The translations under genes were made by a program, and so were the position numbers. Below, piece by piece: positions 8,757-17,955 of a stretch of 60,517 nt of DNA (position 1 is its first letter; every line of letters starts with the position of its first letter). Under the pieces are notes generated by a model. The model made no database searches and was not told the origin of the DNA. It saw nothing but the letters and a program-made list of their open reading frames with translations. Source of the DNA: an uncultured Brachybacterium sp. (GTDB lineage: Bacteria; Actinomycetota; Actinomycetes; Actinomycetales; Dermabacteraceae); the NCBI RefSeq assembly GCF_947500705.1, contig NZ_CANMSY010000014.1, forward strand, positions 1 through 60,517, read 5' to 3'.

Positions 8757-8952
8757 GGGAGAAGCTGGGCGGCACCGGGGTTTGGCGGGCTCATCCGTCC
8801 CGCACAACCCCCCCGGCCTCCTGGGTTCACCCACTTGCGTGAGCTCCAGGCAGTTGCCGCACCGCCAGTATAGCGCCGCAGATTCACTCCGCCAAGGGGC
8901 TCGCCACCGACTCGCGGCCACGAGCAACGACCAGGCCAGCGTCGGTTCCAGA

Positions 8953-9579
8953 TCATGTCTCGTCCTCTCCCCATGTGTCGTCGTCCTCAATCGCGCCGGA
9001 ACTCTCGTCCGCTGGGAGAGGCTCGATCTCCGGCGCGTCCGGGTCCTGTCCGTCCTCGCTGGCGACCTCGAGCCCCTCCGGGAACAGATCGCGGTCAGTC
9101 GCGGCGTGCTCATCATCGGCCCTGTGACCGTTCGAGCACTTGAACAGCTTGGTGTCCTCGAGGCGCTGGAAGAACGGGAACAGGTGGTAGTCGTGGAACG
9201 CCGCCATCGCGTTGCCCTGCTCCTTGCTCTGCTCATCGGAGAGCACCGACGCGCGCCACGCGGAGCGGAGCCCCGCGAGGACGTGCACCAGCCCCGGATG
9301 GGCCGGCCAGCACTCCTGCACGCGGCGGGCGTGGGGCATGGAGTAGTTCGCGTTGAGCCAGTCCACCCAGTCCGCGAGCTCGTTCCAGGCCTGCACGCCC
9401 TGGTGTCGCGTGATCCAGTCCCGCGGGACGGGCGGCTCCTTCTCCTTCTCCTCGAGCCGCTCGAGGCGCACCTCGTGATCGGCGACCGCCTCGCCGAGCT
9501 CGTTGAGGTAGTGCTGCTCTACCTCGGTGAGGTAGGTGAAGTCGGTGTCGCCGGGGGCCGGCGTCGCATCCTCGGTCAT
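8953..9579 (-). CDS. DUF4913-like transfer-region protein
   Basis: A 208-residue protein. The central part matches the pattern of actinobacterial DUF4913 proteins: a Trp-rich helix (WNELADWVDWLNANY), CWPAHPGLVHVLAGLRSAW, a segment ending HDYHLFPFFQRL, and a Cys/His tail (FKCSNGHR). The ends are acidic and disordered. Members are commonly found beside actinobacterial T4SS genes but have no defined role. It has a strong GAGGAGG ribosome-binding site and is the last gene of the large minus-strand transfer operon. Confidence 0.7.
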   Translation of the reverse strand: MTEDATPAPGDTDFTYLTEVEQHYLNELGEAVADHEVRLERLEEKEKEPPVPRDWITRHQGVQAWNELADWVDWLNANYSMPHARRVQECWPAHPGLVHVLAGLRSAWRASVLSDEQSKEQGNAMAAFHDYHLFPFFQRLEDTKLFKCSNGHRADDEHAATDRDLFPEGLEVASEDGQDPDAPEIEPLPADESSGAIEDDDTWGEDET

Positions 9580-9592
9580 CGTCGTCTCCTCC

Positions 9593-11401
9593 TCATGCCG
9601 CAGCGCGGCGTTGTCCCGCAGCGACGCGGGACTTCGCGGTGCGCTGGGTGGCCTTCTTGAGCTCGTCGCCGTCGGGCAGCTGCGTCCAGCCGGGCAAGCT
9701 GATCACGACGGCGGGAACGACTCCGGTCAGGAGCATCCCCTCTCCCACTTCGAGCCGGCCGATCTCCTCAGGACGCAGGATCCGCTTCTCCTGATCACTC
9801 ACCGTCTGGTTGCCCCGGGACATGCCGTGGTCGCGGACCTGCGTGGAGAGGCCCTTCACCTCGACCATGCCGGTGAGCTTGGAGAGATCCTCGAGCTGCT
9901 CGGCGTCCTTGATCCCTCCGAGGATCAGCTGAGCGAAGGAGTTATCAACGATCATCTGGGAGCCTTCGGGGCCCCAGGTCTTCCGAGTCTGCGCACGGCC
10001 CTGCAGGCCGTAGATGATCTGGACCCCGTAGCCGCGCAGATCCGAGAGCATCTTGGGGAAATCGGGCAGCGGGCAGATGTTCGCGACCTCATCGAGCACC
10101 GCGCGCAGCGGGGGGCTCAGCCGGCCCGACTCCGTGTGCCGGGCCGCCGTCTTGGCCGCCTGGAACACCGAGTCCACCAGCACCGCGACCAGCGTGGTCA
10201 CGTCGGTGGGGTCGTTGTCGTCCGCGATGATCGCCAGCGTGTCGGTCGACCGCACGAACTCGTCGGGATCGAAGGTGGGGATCTGCTCGTCCTCGACGAA
10301 CTGCTGGTTGATCTTCTGCAGCGAGAGAGCGTCGAGAGCGTCGTCGAGCGTCTGGCGGATCGAGGAGACGGTGTCCGAGGCGCCGGTGACCGCCGAGCGC
10401 AGGCGGCGTGCGAGCAACGGGTCGGCGCCCGGGTGCTTGTCGAGGATCTTCAGCGCGGTGTCGTCGGTCTCGAGCTCAGCCGCCCACTTCAGCACGTCGT
10501 CGATCGAGTGGCCGCCCAGCGCGGCCGCGTGCAGGTACGACTGCAGGACCGTCCGGGCACGGCCGAGGAAGAACTCGGAGTTGGAGTCGCCACCGCCGGC
10601 TGTGTGGGAGTCCTTCTTGCCTCCCTTGACCAGCTGTCCCGCGCGAGCTCGAGCCACGACCGTGTCCTCGCAGCCGCGCAGGATGTTCCACCGCATCGAC
10701 TCGGGCCAGGATACGAGGTTCAGCAGGTCGAACACCCACACCTTGCCCTTCTTCGCACGGGGTTCGGCGATCACATCCAGCAGATCCGCCTTCGTCGACG
10801 TCACCACGAGGGCACCGGGCGCGTTCAGCGCTGCCCGGCTCAGGACGCGGAACGTCTTGCCGCCCCCGGTCGGCGCAACGACCCCGAGATGCTGCTCCTG
10901 GCCGAGATGCGCCTCGACGGCACCGCGCGCGAAGGACGCGGTACCCACGCAGAACGTCCGCTCCTTCGCGGGGACCTTCGAGTTGGCGGGCCACAGCCGG
11001 CCGTCACGGTCCTCGGAGAGGATCGCTTCGCGGCCGAGCGCTCTCTTCACCTCAGCCTTCGTGGCCATGCCCTTGCCCGGTGCGCGCAGCCGCCATTTCG
11101 TCAGCAGTGCCGAGACGGCCACGATCACGACGGCGATCAGCGCGAGGAGGAGGCCTAAGAGCACGTAGGTCCAGGTGCCGCCGCCGGGGACCTCTGCCAG
11201 GCCCTGCCCACGGACCACGCCCACGAGTCCGGTCATGCTCACCTCGAAGTCGCCCCACTCCGCGGGCGTGGACAGCACCACTGCGGTGTGCCACACCCCC
11301 AGCAGGCCGGCGACGAGGATCAGCAGGAACGCCCACCAGTAGTCGGCGATCAGCAGCAGGAGCGTCGAGGGGGTCTTGTCGTAGCGACCTCGCTGAGCCA
11401 T
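9593..11401 (-). CDS. VirD4/TraG-type coupling ATPase
   Basis: A 602-residue type IV coupling protein. Two N-terminal membrane segments (about residues 10-35 and 75-100) anchor it; Walker A APTGGGKTF is near 175-184 and Walker B RAVLDEVANI near 430. FPKMLSDLRGYGVQIIYGLQ is the typical coupling-protein helix after Walker B. In conjugation it brings the relaxase-DNA complex to the channel. ATG 11401 is chosen because it overlaps the preceding stop (TGATG), as for the neighbouring genes. The C-terminal tail is basic. Confidence 0.92.
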   Translation of the reverse strand: MAQRGRYDKTPSTLLLLIADYWWAFLLILVAGLLGVWHTAVVLSTPAEWGDFEVSMTGLVGVVRGQGLAEVPGGGTWTYVLLGLLLALIAVVIVAVSALLTKWRLRAPGKGMATKAEVKRALGREAILSEDRDGRLWPANSKVPAKERTFCVGTASFARGAVEAHLGQEQHLGVVAPTGGGKTFRVLSRAALNAPGALVVTSTKADLLDVIAEPRAKKGKVWVFDLLNLVSWPESMRWNILRGCEDTVVARARAGQLVKGGKKDSHTAGGGDSNSEFFLGRARTVLQSYLHAAALGGHSIDDVLKWAAELETDDTALKILDKHPGADPLLARRLRSAVTGASDTVSSIRQTLDDALDALSLQKINQQFVEDEQIPTFDPDEFVRSTDTLAIIADDNDPTDVTTLVAVLVDSVFQAAKTAARHTESGRLSPPLRAVLDEVANICPLPDFPKMLSDLRGYGVQIIYGLQGRAQTRKTWGPEGSQMIVDNSFAQLILGGIKDAEQLEDLSKLTGMVEVKGLSTQVRDHGMSRGNQTVSDQEKRILRPEEIGRLEVGEGMLLTGVVPAVVISLPGWTQLPDGDELKKATQRTAKSRVAAGQRRAAA

Positions 11402-12030
11402 CAGGCATCTCCTTCGGTGGTGGCATCCATCGGGGACGGGAACGTCCACGCCCGGGCGAGCACGCCCTCGAGCGGGCGCACCGCCAGCAGCGTGCGGTGC
11501 TCGCGGTGTTCCCCCGCCCGCGCCCAGACGATCCGGAACGGCACCTGGTCGTCGTGGTAGGCAGGCGCCACTTCCCGCTCGATCACGGGCCCTGGACGGT
11601 CGGGGTCGGTGACCGCCGACCCGCGCAGGTAACCGCGTGTCCAGTGCGCCAGGAAGCCGGCGAGGTTCCGGGCGTTCGTCGTTCTGCGCGAGGCCGTGAG
11701 GATGTCCGAGGCGGCGTGCGCGACGTAGCGAATCGGCAGCGACGCCAGGACGGCCGGGGGCCGTAGAGGCGCTGCGACCTCCCCCAGAGACCCCTCGAGC
11801 AGCACGCCGGCACTGAGGCGGTCCTGCAGCTCGTCGCGCTCACGCAGGTCCAGTGAGCGCGTCGCCTCGTCCCGGAGCTGCTCCCACACGTCCAGGCGCA
11901 GCATCACCCCATCCAGGCGGCCGCGCCGCGCGATGTACAGCGGGGTGCGACCCGACTCGGAGGTCGGATCGAGGTAGGTCGAGGTGACCGTCGGGATTCG
12001 GGTCGAGGGCACAACTTCGGCGGCGCTCAT
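11401..12030 (-). CDS. Transfer-operon protein with Phd-like N-terminus
   Basis: A 209-residue protein between the VirB4-like and VirD4-like genes, overlapping both. The N-terminal segment TPLYIARRGRLDGVMLRLDV resembles the Phd/YefM antitoxin core strand-helix pattern, which binds DNA and a toxin in other contexts; no toxin gene is adjacent. The rest (about 130 residues) is not recognised. It may be an operon regulator or a structural adaptor; both are inference. Confidence 0.6.
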   Translation of the reverse strand: MSAAEVVPSTRIPTVTSTYLDPTSESGRTPLYIARRGRLDGVMLRLDVWEQLRDEATRSLDLRERDELQDRLSAGVLLEGSLGEVAAPLRPPAVLASLPIRYVAHAASDILTASRRTTNARNLAGFLAHWTRGYLRGSAVTDPDRPGPVIEREVAPAYHDDQVPFRIVWARAGEHREHRTLLAVRPLEGVLARAWTFPSPMDATTEGDA

Positions 12031-13526
12031 GCGACATCACTCCCCGCACCCGCCAGGGCGAGATCCTCGGCGTCGTCCTGTTCCCCGGCCGTGAAGTCGT
12101 CACCCTGCAGCCCGACGCGCGCCTGCGACAGCAGCGCGCCGTCGGTGTCAGCCAGCTGCGCCTCAATGCTCGAGCGCGACGCGCGCATGAGCACGGCGGG
12201 CTTGTTGCCGATCTTCAGTAGGCAGCAGCCCTGCTCGAGGTTCATCAGCAGGTCGATCGACGACGGGGGCATGCCGAACAGTCGTTGGCACGCCTCGGCG
12301 TCCTCTCGGCGTGCCTGGCGGAACATCGCGATGGTGCCGGCCTCCTTGATCGTGGCGATGGCCGGCGAGTTCGCCGGCACATCGGAGAGATGCTGGTAGT
12401 TGGTCACGGTCGACAGGGCGAGTCCGCGAGACTTCTTCGTGTTCTGCTGGGACACCTTGGCGAAGGACCCGTCCACCAGGTGCCAACCCTCCTCGATCAC
12501 GAAGAACGTCGGGACCGCCGACTTCTGCCGCAGGAGGGTGGCCCGCAGCCACGTGTTGATGATCGCCATGACCACCGGCACCGCCGGGCCGCTGTCCGGC
12601 AGCGCTGAGATATCGAAGACCGTCAGCCCCGCGTGGACACGGATCTCCTCACTGGTCTCCCCGTCGATCAGCCCGGCGAGCTCGCCTTCGATGCACTCCT
12701 CGAGCGCGAACCCGACGCGACGACCCCAGGTTGCGTAGTCGTCGACTCCGTAGCGTCCCAGCTGCGCCTCGACGATCTCCTCGTCCGGTTCCAGGAGGTA
12801 CCTGGTGACGTCATGGATCGTCGCGACCGCGCCGCGCTCCCGCGCCCGCGTGACCGCGGCGTCCCGCGCGACCCGCAGGGCCTTGCGCTCGTCCGCGCTG
12901 AGGACCTCGCCGATCACCTCTTCGAGAATCGCCTTGAGCAGGTCGCTGTGGTTCGCCGTGAGTCGGTCGGATCCCGTGATCACCGGGTCCAGCGGGTTGA
13001 TCCTCAGCCCTCCCTCTTCGCCGGTGAAGCGGATGGGCTCCACGCCAAGAGCGCGCGCCAGTGAGGCGTACTCGCCCTCGTGCTCGGAGTCTTCATCTCC
13101 GGCCGACTGCATCTTCTTGTCCACGATCACGACGCGGCGTCCCAGCATCAGGTTGCGCATCGTGACCCAGGTCTTGGAGAACGAGGACTTGCCGTACCCG
13201 ACATCGCCGATCGAGACGCAGTTCGGCGATCCGATGACCTTGGACCGGTAGCCCTCGATCGGATCGTGGAAGACCGGCCAGCCGGTGATCAGGTCGTCTC
13301 CGGCGTAGAGGCCGAACGATGACGTCGGCGCCCCGGCCACTGCGAGATGCAGCGCCGAGGTCTGCGACGTCGTCGACCGCAGCATGGTGACCTGCTGGTC
13401 ATAGGCTCCCAGGAAGTCGAGCCACCCCTTCCGGCGAGCCTCCTGCAGCCACGGCTCGGGAGGCTTCGTCTCTGCAGAGGAGGGCGGGGTGCCGCCCTTT
13501 CGCTTCTTCCGCTGCTTCACCTTCAT
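12027..13526 (-). CDS. VirB4-type T4SS ATPase (ATPase domain)
   Basis: A 499-residue ATPase with Walker A GDVGYGKSSF at residues 107-116, Walker B-type TFFVIEEGWHLV, and the NTKKSRGLAL..TVTNYQHL segment characteristic of VirB4/TraC proteins. It lacks the large N-terminal domain of full-length VirB4; the neighbouring SCO6880-like gene probably supplies it. VirB4 ATPases energise pilus or channel assembly. It overlaps the downstream gene by 4 bases and has a GAGGAGAG ribosome-binding site. Confidence 0.9.
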   Translation of the reverse strand: MKVKQRKKRKGGTPPSSAETKPPEPWLQEARRKGWLDFLGAYDQQVTMLRSTTSQTSALHLAVAGAPTSSFGLYAGDDLITGWPVFHDPIEGYRSKVIGSPNCVSIGDVGYGKSSFSKTWVTMRNLMLGRRVVIVDKKMQSAGDEDSEHEGEYASLARALGVEPIRFTGEEGGLRINPLDPVITGSDRLTANHSDLLKAILEEVIGEVLSADERKALRVARDAAVTRARERGAVATIHDVTRYLLEPDEEIVEAQLGRYGVDDYATWGRRVGFALEECIEGELAGLIDGETSEEIRVHAGLTVFDISALPDSGPAVPVVMAIINTWLRATLLRQKSAVPTFFVIEEGWHLVDGSFAKVSQQNTKKSRGLALSTVTNYQHLSDVPANSPAIATIKEAGTIAMFRQARREDAEACQRLFGMPPSSIDLLMNLEQGCCLLKIGNKPAVLMRASRSSIEAQLADTDGALLSQARVGLQGDDFTAGEQDDAEDLALAGAGSDVA

Positions 13527-13593
13527 CGGTGCTCTCCTCGTCTATGCCGCTCGCAAGTGGCGGCGGGGGCCTGTGGGCTTGCTGCGCTGGCGA

Positions 13594-15165
13594 TCACGTC
13601 GGCAGCCACTTCTTCTTACGCCGGCGCACTCCGGTAGCCAGCGGCAGCGTCAGCGGCATCGCCAGGTGGTGCGCGTGGTCCTGCCAGTCGAGGTTCGAGA
13701 TGTGCGACTCGGCAGCGGCCTCCTCGATCGCGTTGACCGCCCGCTCGAGCTCCTCGAGGTCGGGAGCCTGGATCGTCACGGCCAGTGCCCACTCCGCCCC
13801 GTGGACGCCCGATCCCGGCTGCAGGTCTTGCAGCCGTCGCTGCGACGCTGTCAGCTGGGCCTCGCTCGTCCCGTCCGAGACCTCCTTGGCCTTCTGCTGC
13901 ACCGCCGAGCGGTCCATCGTCAGGTCGTCCCGGGCCTCGGCGCGGGCGGTCGTCGCCGGCACCACCGTCACGTGGGTACTCACGGTGCGTACCACTGCCG
14001 GGTTCACGCCCGTCAGGAGCGGCACCAGCATGTCGACCGGCAGTTCTCCCGCCGCGAACCCGTCGCGCGGCACCACGGCCGTGCGGGTGTACCACCGCTT
14101 CTGGCTCCCCTCGATCACCAGGTACCGGGAGGACTCCGAGCCGATCCACGGCAGCCACATCGAGAACCGGTCAGCGCCCTCGAGGCGATCCAACGGCTGA
14201 TCGGGATCCTGCAGGCTGCGCGTCACCGCGGCGAGCCGTCGCTCGTCGAGCTCCCGGAACGAGAACCCGTTGGCGCGGCCCGCGGAGATGATCCGCCGCA
14301 GCTCGGTGGCCAGGACCACGGCCGTGCGGGCATCGGCCCGCTCCCGGTCACTGGCCTCGTTCATGTCGTCCGGGAGGACCACGCGATCGGCCGCCGCGTA
14401 GAACTCGCGACTCGCCGGCACACCGATCGTCAACCAGGTGCGGTTCTGCTCCTGCTCGCTGATCACTCCGTCCACGAGCTCGGCGTACGAACGCACGAGG
14501 ATCTCCGGTGCGTTGTCCGGCAGCGCATCGATGAGCCATTGCACGTGATCGGCCGGGTCGAACGGCACGATCCGCGCCACCGGCTGCAGATGCCTCGCCA
14601 GCGAACCTTGACGTGCCATCACGGCCTGGAACTTCGCCCACCCCGCGTGGTTCCGTAGCCCCTCAAGCCCGTCGACAACACCAGACTGCTGTGCTCGGAA
14701 CTCGAGCACCATCGTGAACTGGGTCTGGTCGTGGATCCGCTGACGAAGCACAGCCACACGTCCAGGATGCTCCGCCCCCGGCCACAGCTCGATCTCGAAG
14801 CCACGCAACGTCCCGACGGCAGCCGGCAGGTGAGGGACATTCCCCTCAGCGGCCTCGGCCGCCTCTCCCCCGACCGTGTCCAGCGTCTTCATCCGGCGGT
14901 TCCAGCGTCGACGCAGGGGGATCGCGAGCATCCCGACCACGGACTTGTGGCCGAAGCTCGGCCTCGGTGACCACACGAACACGGTCGTGGCCAGCAGAAC
15001 AGCGCCCAGCAGGACGGTCCAGGACCAGCGCATCACCATCAGCTGCGCGACCACCAGCACTGCCAGGGTCGACCACATACCGATCCGCTCGAGGCGGTTG
15101 CGGCTGCTCCCGAAGATCGAGCGGCCCTGCAGCTCGCCACCGAGCTGCACATGCGTCACGGCCAT
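13594..15165 (-). CDS. SCO6880/PrgI-like T4SS membrane protein
   Basis: A 523-residue protein with paired N-terminal hydrophobic segments (about residues 25-65: MWSTLAVLVVAQLMVM, then TVLLGAVLLATTVFVW) followed by a large soluble domain resembling the N-terminal part of VirB4, as in actinobacterial SCO6880 proteins. No Walker motif is present. I infer that it forms the membrane-anchored half of a split VirB4 with the adjacent ATPase. The start ATG 15165 overlaps the previous stop (TGATG), with GGAG upstream. Confidence 0.8.
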   Translation of the reverse strand: MAVTHVQLGGELQGRSIFGSSRNRLERIGMWSTLAVLVVAQLMVMRWSWTVLLGAVLLATTVFVWSPRPSFGHKSVVGMLAIPLRRRWNRRMKTLDTVGGEAAEAAEGNVPHLPAAVGTLRGFEIELWPGAEHPGRVAVLRQRIHDQTQFTMVLEFRAQQSGVVDGLEGLRNHAGWAKFQAVMARQGSLARHLQPVARIVPFDPADHVQWLIDALPDNAPEILVRSYAELVDGVISEQEQNRTWLTIGVPASREFYAAADRVVLPDDMNEASDRERADARTAVVLATELRRIISAGRANGFSFRELDERRLAAVTRSLQDPDQPLDRLEGADRFSMWLPWIGSESSRYLVIEGSQKRWYTRTAVVPRDGFAAGELPVDMLVPLLTGVNPAVVRTVSTHVTVVPATTARAEARDDLTMDRSAVQQKAKEVSDGTSEAQLTASQRRLQDLQPGSGVHGAEWALAVTIQAPDLEELERAVNAIEEAAAESHISNLDWQDHAHHLAMPLTLPLATGVRRRKKKWLPT

Positions 15166-16904
15166 CACTCGCTCCACTTCCGTCGATCATGCAGTGAGCT
15201 CTGCTGCTCTTCCTGCGACGGGCCCTGCGAAGGCGGTGCCGCGCTCTCCGCGGCCGTCTTCGCGGTCGCGGCAGCGGTCTGCGTGCCCCTGGCGGCCATG
15301 GCCGCCAGGATCAGTGCGCCGCCCGTGGCCGCACCGCCCGCAGCCACACCGGCCTTGCCCGCGGCACCGGCAGCACCTGCCTTGCTGGCGCCAGAGGCGC
15401 CAGCGGCACCCGCTTTGCCGACTCCTCCACCGGCAGAGCCCACCGTCGCCGACGCCGGGTTCTTCCCGCTCGGGGTGCCTGACGCCGGCGCGCTCGGGGC
15501 CGACTTCATCGTGGAGGAGGTCTTCCCCGACGGCGGCGAGCCGCCGTCTCTCCCGGCTCCCGCACCGGCGGTCTGCATACGGCGCATCCCGAGGGTCATC
15601 ATCATCCCGCCGGCCGCGCCGGCGGCGGCCGACGCCGGGTTGAACCCGCCGCCGTCGACCTCCGAGCCGTCCGGCAGGAGCGGGATGAACTTGAACGCCA
15701 CCCAGGGAGCCAGCCCCACCGCGAGAAGCGCCAGGATGATCATGCAGCCCTCACCGAGGGTCTGCAGCGCGTCCTGCCCCAGCAGATTCAGCGGCTTGAA
15801 CGACTGGATCATCATGAACAGCACCGTGATCACGAACAGCAGCGTCGGCTTGGTGAGCATGATCCCGAGGACCAGCATGGGGACGCGCAGCGCCTTCGAC
15901 CTCCACCGCGGATGGGCGAGCATCCCGAACGCGATCGCCATCCCCACCGACGTCATGTAGACCGCCATGCCCTGCGCAATGAACATCACGAACACCAAGA
16001 CGGCGCCGATGAACAGGATGAACCAGAACACCAGGCCCATCAGCACACCGCCCGGCATCAGATTCGCGGTGATCGAGAAGATCGCCCCCTCGAGCACTGT
16101 CTCGTAGATATCCTCGCCACCCCAGGCAATGATCCCCCGGTTGAACGCCGCGATCATGTTCTGGACGACGTAGGCCAGCACCGGCGCCCAGACCATCGAG
16201 ATGATCCCGCCCATGAGGTACTGGAAGCTCTCGCCCAACTGGTGCGCAGAGATACGGTCACGGGCCGCGTCCTTGAGCACCATGATCATCATGACCGCCG
16301 CGACGAACAGCCCGATCCCCCCGGCAGCGGCGTAAGCGTTCCGCCACCACTCGGCGCTGAAATCGGCGTTTCCGATGTTCACCAGTTCGCCCATGACCTT
16401 GTTCAGGAAGTCGACCGCACCTTCCTTGAGCATGTTCACGATGTCCTCGAACGCGCTCTGCGGATCGTCGATGAACGCCTTCGCCTTCTTGGCGGTGTCG
16501 ATGACCTCCTCGGCCTGGCCGATCGTCGCGTCGTAGGCCGTCTGCGCGGCATCTCGCAGGCCGCCGATGTTGGCAGTCACCAGGGCGACACAGCCCGCCG
16601 TAGGGACGGGGCCGAGCGGCAGTAGCGCGCCGCACATGACTTGAGGCTGGATCTCCTCGAACGACGGAGCTTTCGCGATCGCTCCCTCAGCCAGCCCGAC
16701 ACACTTCTCCAGGAGATCCCCGTTGCCGATCGGCAACAGGTCGCACGCGAACTCTGCCGCAGCGGTGTTGCCGGCGGCGCGAGCCGCTTCCTCGTCCTCC
16801 GCAGACGGTTCAGCGAGGGCAGGACCTCCACCGATCATGACCGCCAGAAACAGAGTTAACGCCGCCACCAAAAGGCGGCGGGGGTGCTCAGCTCGCGTCT
16901 TCAT
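15165..16904 (-). CDS. VirB6/TrbL-like multi-spanning T4SS protein
   Basis: A 579-residue protein with an N-terminal signal sequence (LLVAALTLFLAVMIGGGPALA), an extracytoplasmic region with several Cys, and five or more membrane helices between about residues 190 and 400. The C-terminal 170 residues are a low-complexity Gly/Ala/Ser/Lys tail. VirB6-like proteins form the inner-membrane channel platform. The start overlaps the end of the upstream gene by 17 bases, with GGGAGA as ribosome-binding site; longer readings begin inside that gene and lack a signal peptide. Confidence 0.85.
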   Translation of the reverse strand: MKTRAEHPRRLLVAALTLFLAVMIGGGPALAEPSAEDEEAARAAGNTAAAEFACDLLPIGNGDLLEKCVGLAEGAIAKAPSFEEIQPQVMCGALLPLGPVPTAGCVALVTANIGGLRDAAQTAYDATIGQAEEVIDTAKKAKAFIDDPQSAFEDIVNMLKEGAVDFLNKVMGELVNIGNADFSAEWWRNAYAAAGGIGLFVAAVMMIMVLKDAARDRISAHQLGESFQYLMGGIISMVWAPVLAYVVQNMIAAFNRGIIAWGGEDIYETVLEGAIFSITANLMPGGVLMGLVFWFILFIGAVLVFVMFIAQGMAVYMTSVGMAIAFGMLAHPRWRSKALRVPMLVLGIMLTKPTLLFVITVLFMMIQSFKPLNLLGQDALQTLGEGCMIILALLAVGLAPWVAFKFIPLLPDGSEVDGGGFNPASAAAGAAGGMMMTLGMRRMQTAGAGAGRDGGSPPSGKTSSTMKSAPSAPASGTPSGKNPASATVGSAGGGVGKAGAAGASGASKAGAAGAAGKAGVAAGGAATGGALILAAMAARGTQTAAATAKTAAESAAPPSQGPSQEEQQSSLHDRRKWSE

Positions 16905-17658
16905 AGTTCTCCCACTGGGTGTGCGTTCCCACCAGGGTCGACACCTCATCGTCCGGCTCGGTAACAGGCTCCTCAGGCAACGTGGTCGGTGCCTCCGCCT
17001 GGTCAGTTCCGCTGATCTTCCAGTCACCATCCACCCAGGCCAGCGTCGTCGAGGAGGTGGCGTAATAGAACTCGCCCTCTCCCCAGTAGTCGTAGGCGTG
17101 CACGATCTGCACGGTGGCCGACTCTTCCTCCGTGCACTCAGCAACGGTGAAACCGCCCCAGTCGGGACGGATCGAACCGCGGGGGCTCTTTGCGTCACCA
17201 AACTCTTCGAGCATCTCTCGCGTGCTCTGGACTGAACTTTCCTGGTACTCGCCGGTGGTCAGCTCCTCGGTGAGCGCAACGTATTCCTCTTGGCTCAGCT
17301 CTCCGGAGGTGGCCTTCGTGTAGTCCAGTCCGACGAGGTAGTTGGTCGCGGCCTCGACCGCTCCCTTGCAGGTCGGCTCGTACCCCACGGGCACGGAGGG
17401 ATCATGCTCGGAAGCTGCCGAGCCGCCTTCCCCGACCGTGACCTTGAGGTCGTCCCGAATCACGGGCTGACTCGACGGGGGCGCGGACGACGTCGTCGCC
17501 CCGCCCGCTGGCGGCTCCTCGTCGTCGGAGAACAGCAGCTGCGCCCCGAGCACGCCCGACAGTGTGAGCAGCACCAGAACGGCCACCGAGAGCACCGCGA
17601 TGACCGGCCCCCGGCGGAGCCGGTGCCGGTCCTGCTGCTCGTCCCGGAGCTCAGACAT
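16888..17658 (-). CDS. VirB8/TcpC-like bitopic T4SS protein
   Basis: A 256-residue protein with a basic cytoplasmic N-terminus, one transmembrane helix (GPVIAVLSVAVLVLLTLSG), a Pro/Ser/Thr linker, and an extracytoplasmic domain (about residues 90-230) with the helix-then-sheet composition of NTF2-like VirB8/TcpC domains and two Cys. Family assignment rests on architecture and operon position, not on a sequence signature. Its start overlaps the stop of the small membrane protein gene (TGATG). Confidence 0.65.
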   Translation of the reverse strand: MSELRDEQQDRHRLRRGPVIAVLSVAVLVLLTLSGVLGAQLLFSDDEEPPAGGATTSSAPPSSQPVIRDDLKVTVGEGGSAASEHDPSVPVGYEPTCKGAVEAATNYLVGLDYTKATSGELSQEEYVALTEELTTGEYQESSVQSTREMLEEFGDAKSPRGSIRPDWGGFTVAECTEEESATVQIVHAYDYWGEGEFYYATSSTTLAWVDGDWKISGTDQAEAPTTLPEEPVTEPDDEVSTLVGTHTQWENYEDAS

Positions 17659-17954
17659 CACTCACCGCCCTGCACGGTGCCCACGATGAACAGGATGGCG
17701 GCGAAGATGATGCCCAGCGCCGCACAGGCGCCGAACGCGATGAGCGCGACCTTGAGCTGCCCCGCAGCCTCGGTCATCTCCTCGCTGCGGTTGGAGTGGC
17801 GCGCGACGGCCCACTTCCCTGTGCCGATGAGCGCGCCGATCGCACACCCTACGAACGCGAGGGCCCACAGTCCGCCGAGGACCAGGGCCACGAGGCTGTT
17901 CACCTCCGCGCCGAAGATATCCAGGCTGGGAGTCACTCCCTCAAACGGGTTCAT
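17658..17954 (-). CDS. Small two-helix membrane protein, VirB2/TrbC pilin-like position
   Basis: A 98-residue protein with two hydrophobic helices (LVALVLGGLWALAFVGCAIG and a C-terminal AALGIIFAAILFIVG) separated by a basic loop (KWAVARHSNRS). This layout and its place directly before the VirB8-like and VirB6-like genes fit a VirB2/TrbC-type pilin or channel subunit, although no cleavable signal is obvious. GGAAGGAAAC is the ribosome-binding site. Confidence 0.6.
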   Translation of the reverse strand: MNPFEGVTPSLDIFGAEVNSLVALVLGGLWALAFVGCAIGALIGTGKWAVARHSNRSEEMTEAAGQLKVALIAFGACAALGIIFAAILFIVGTVQGGE

Positions 17955-17955
17955 G

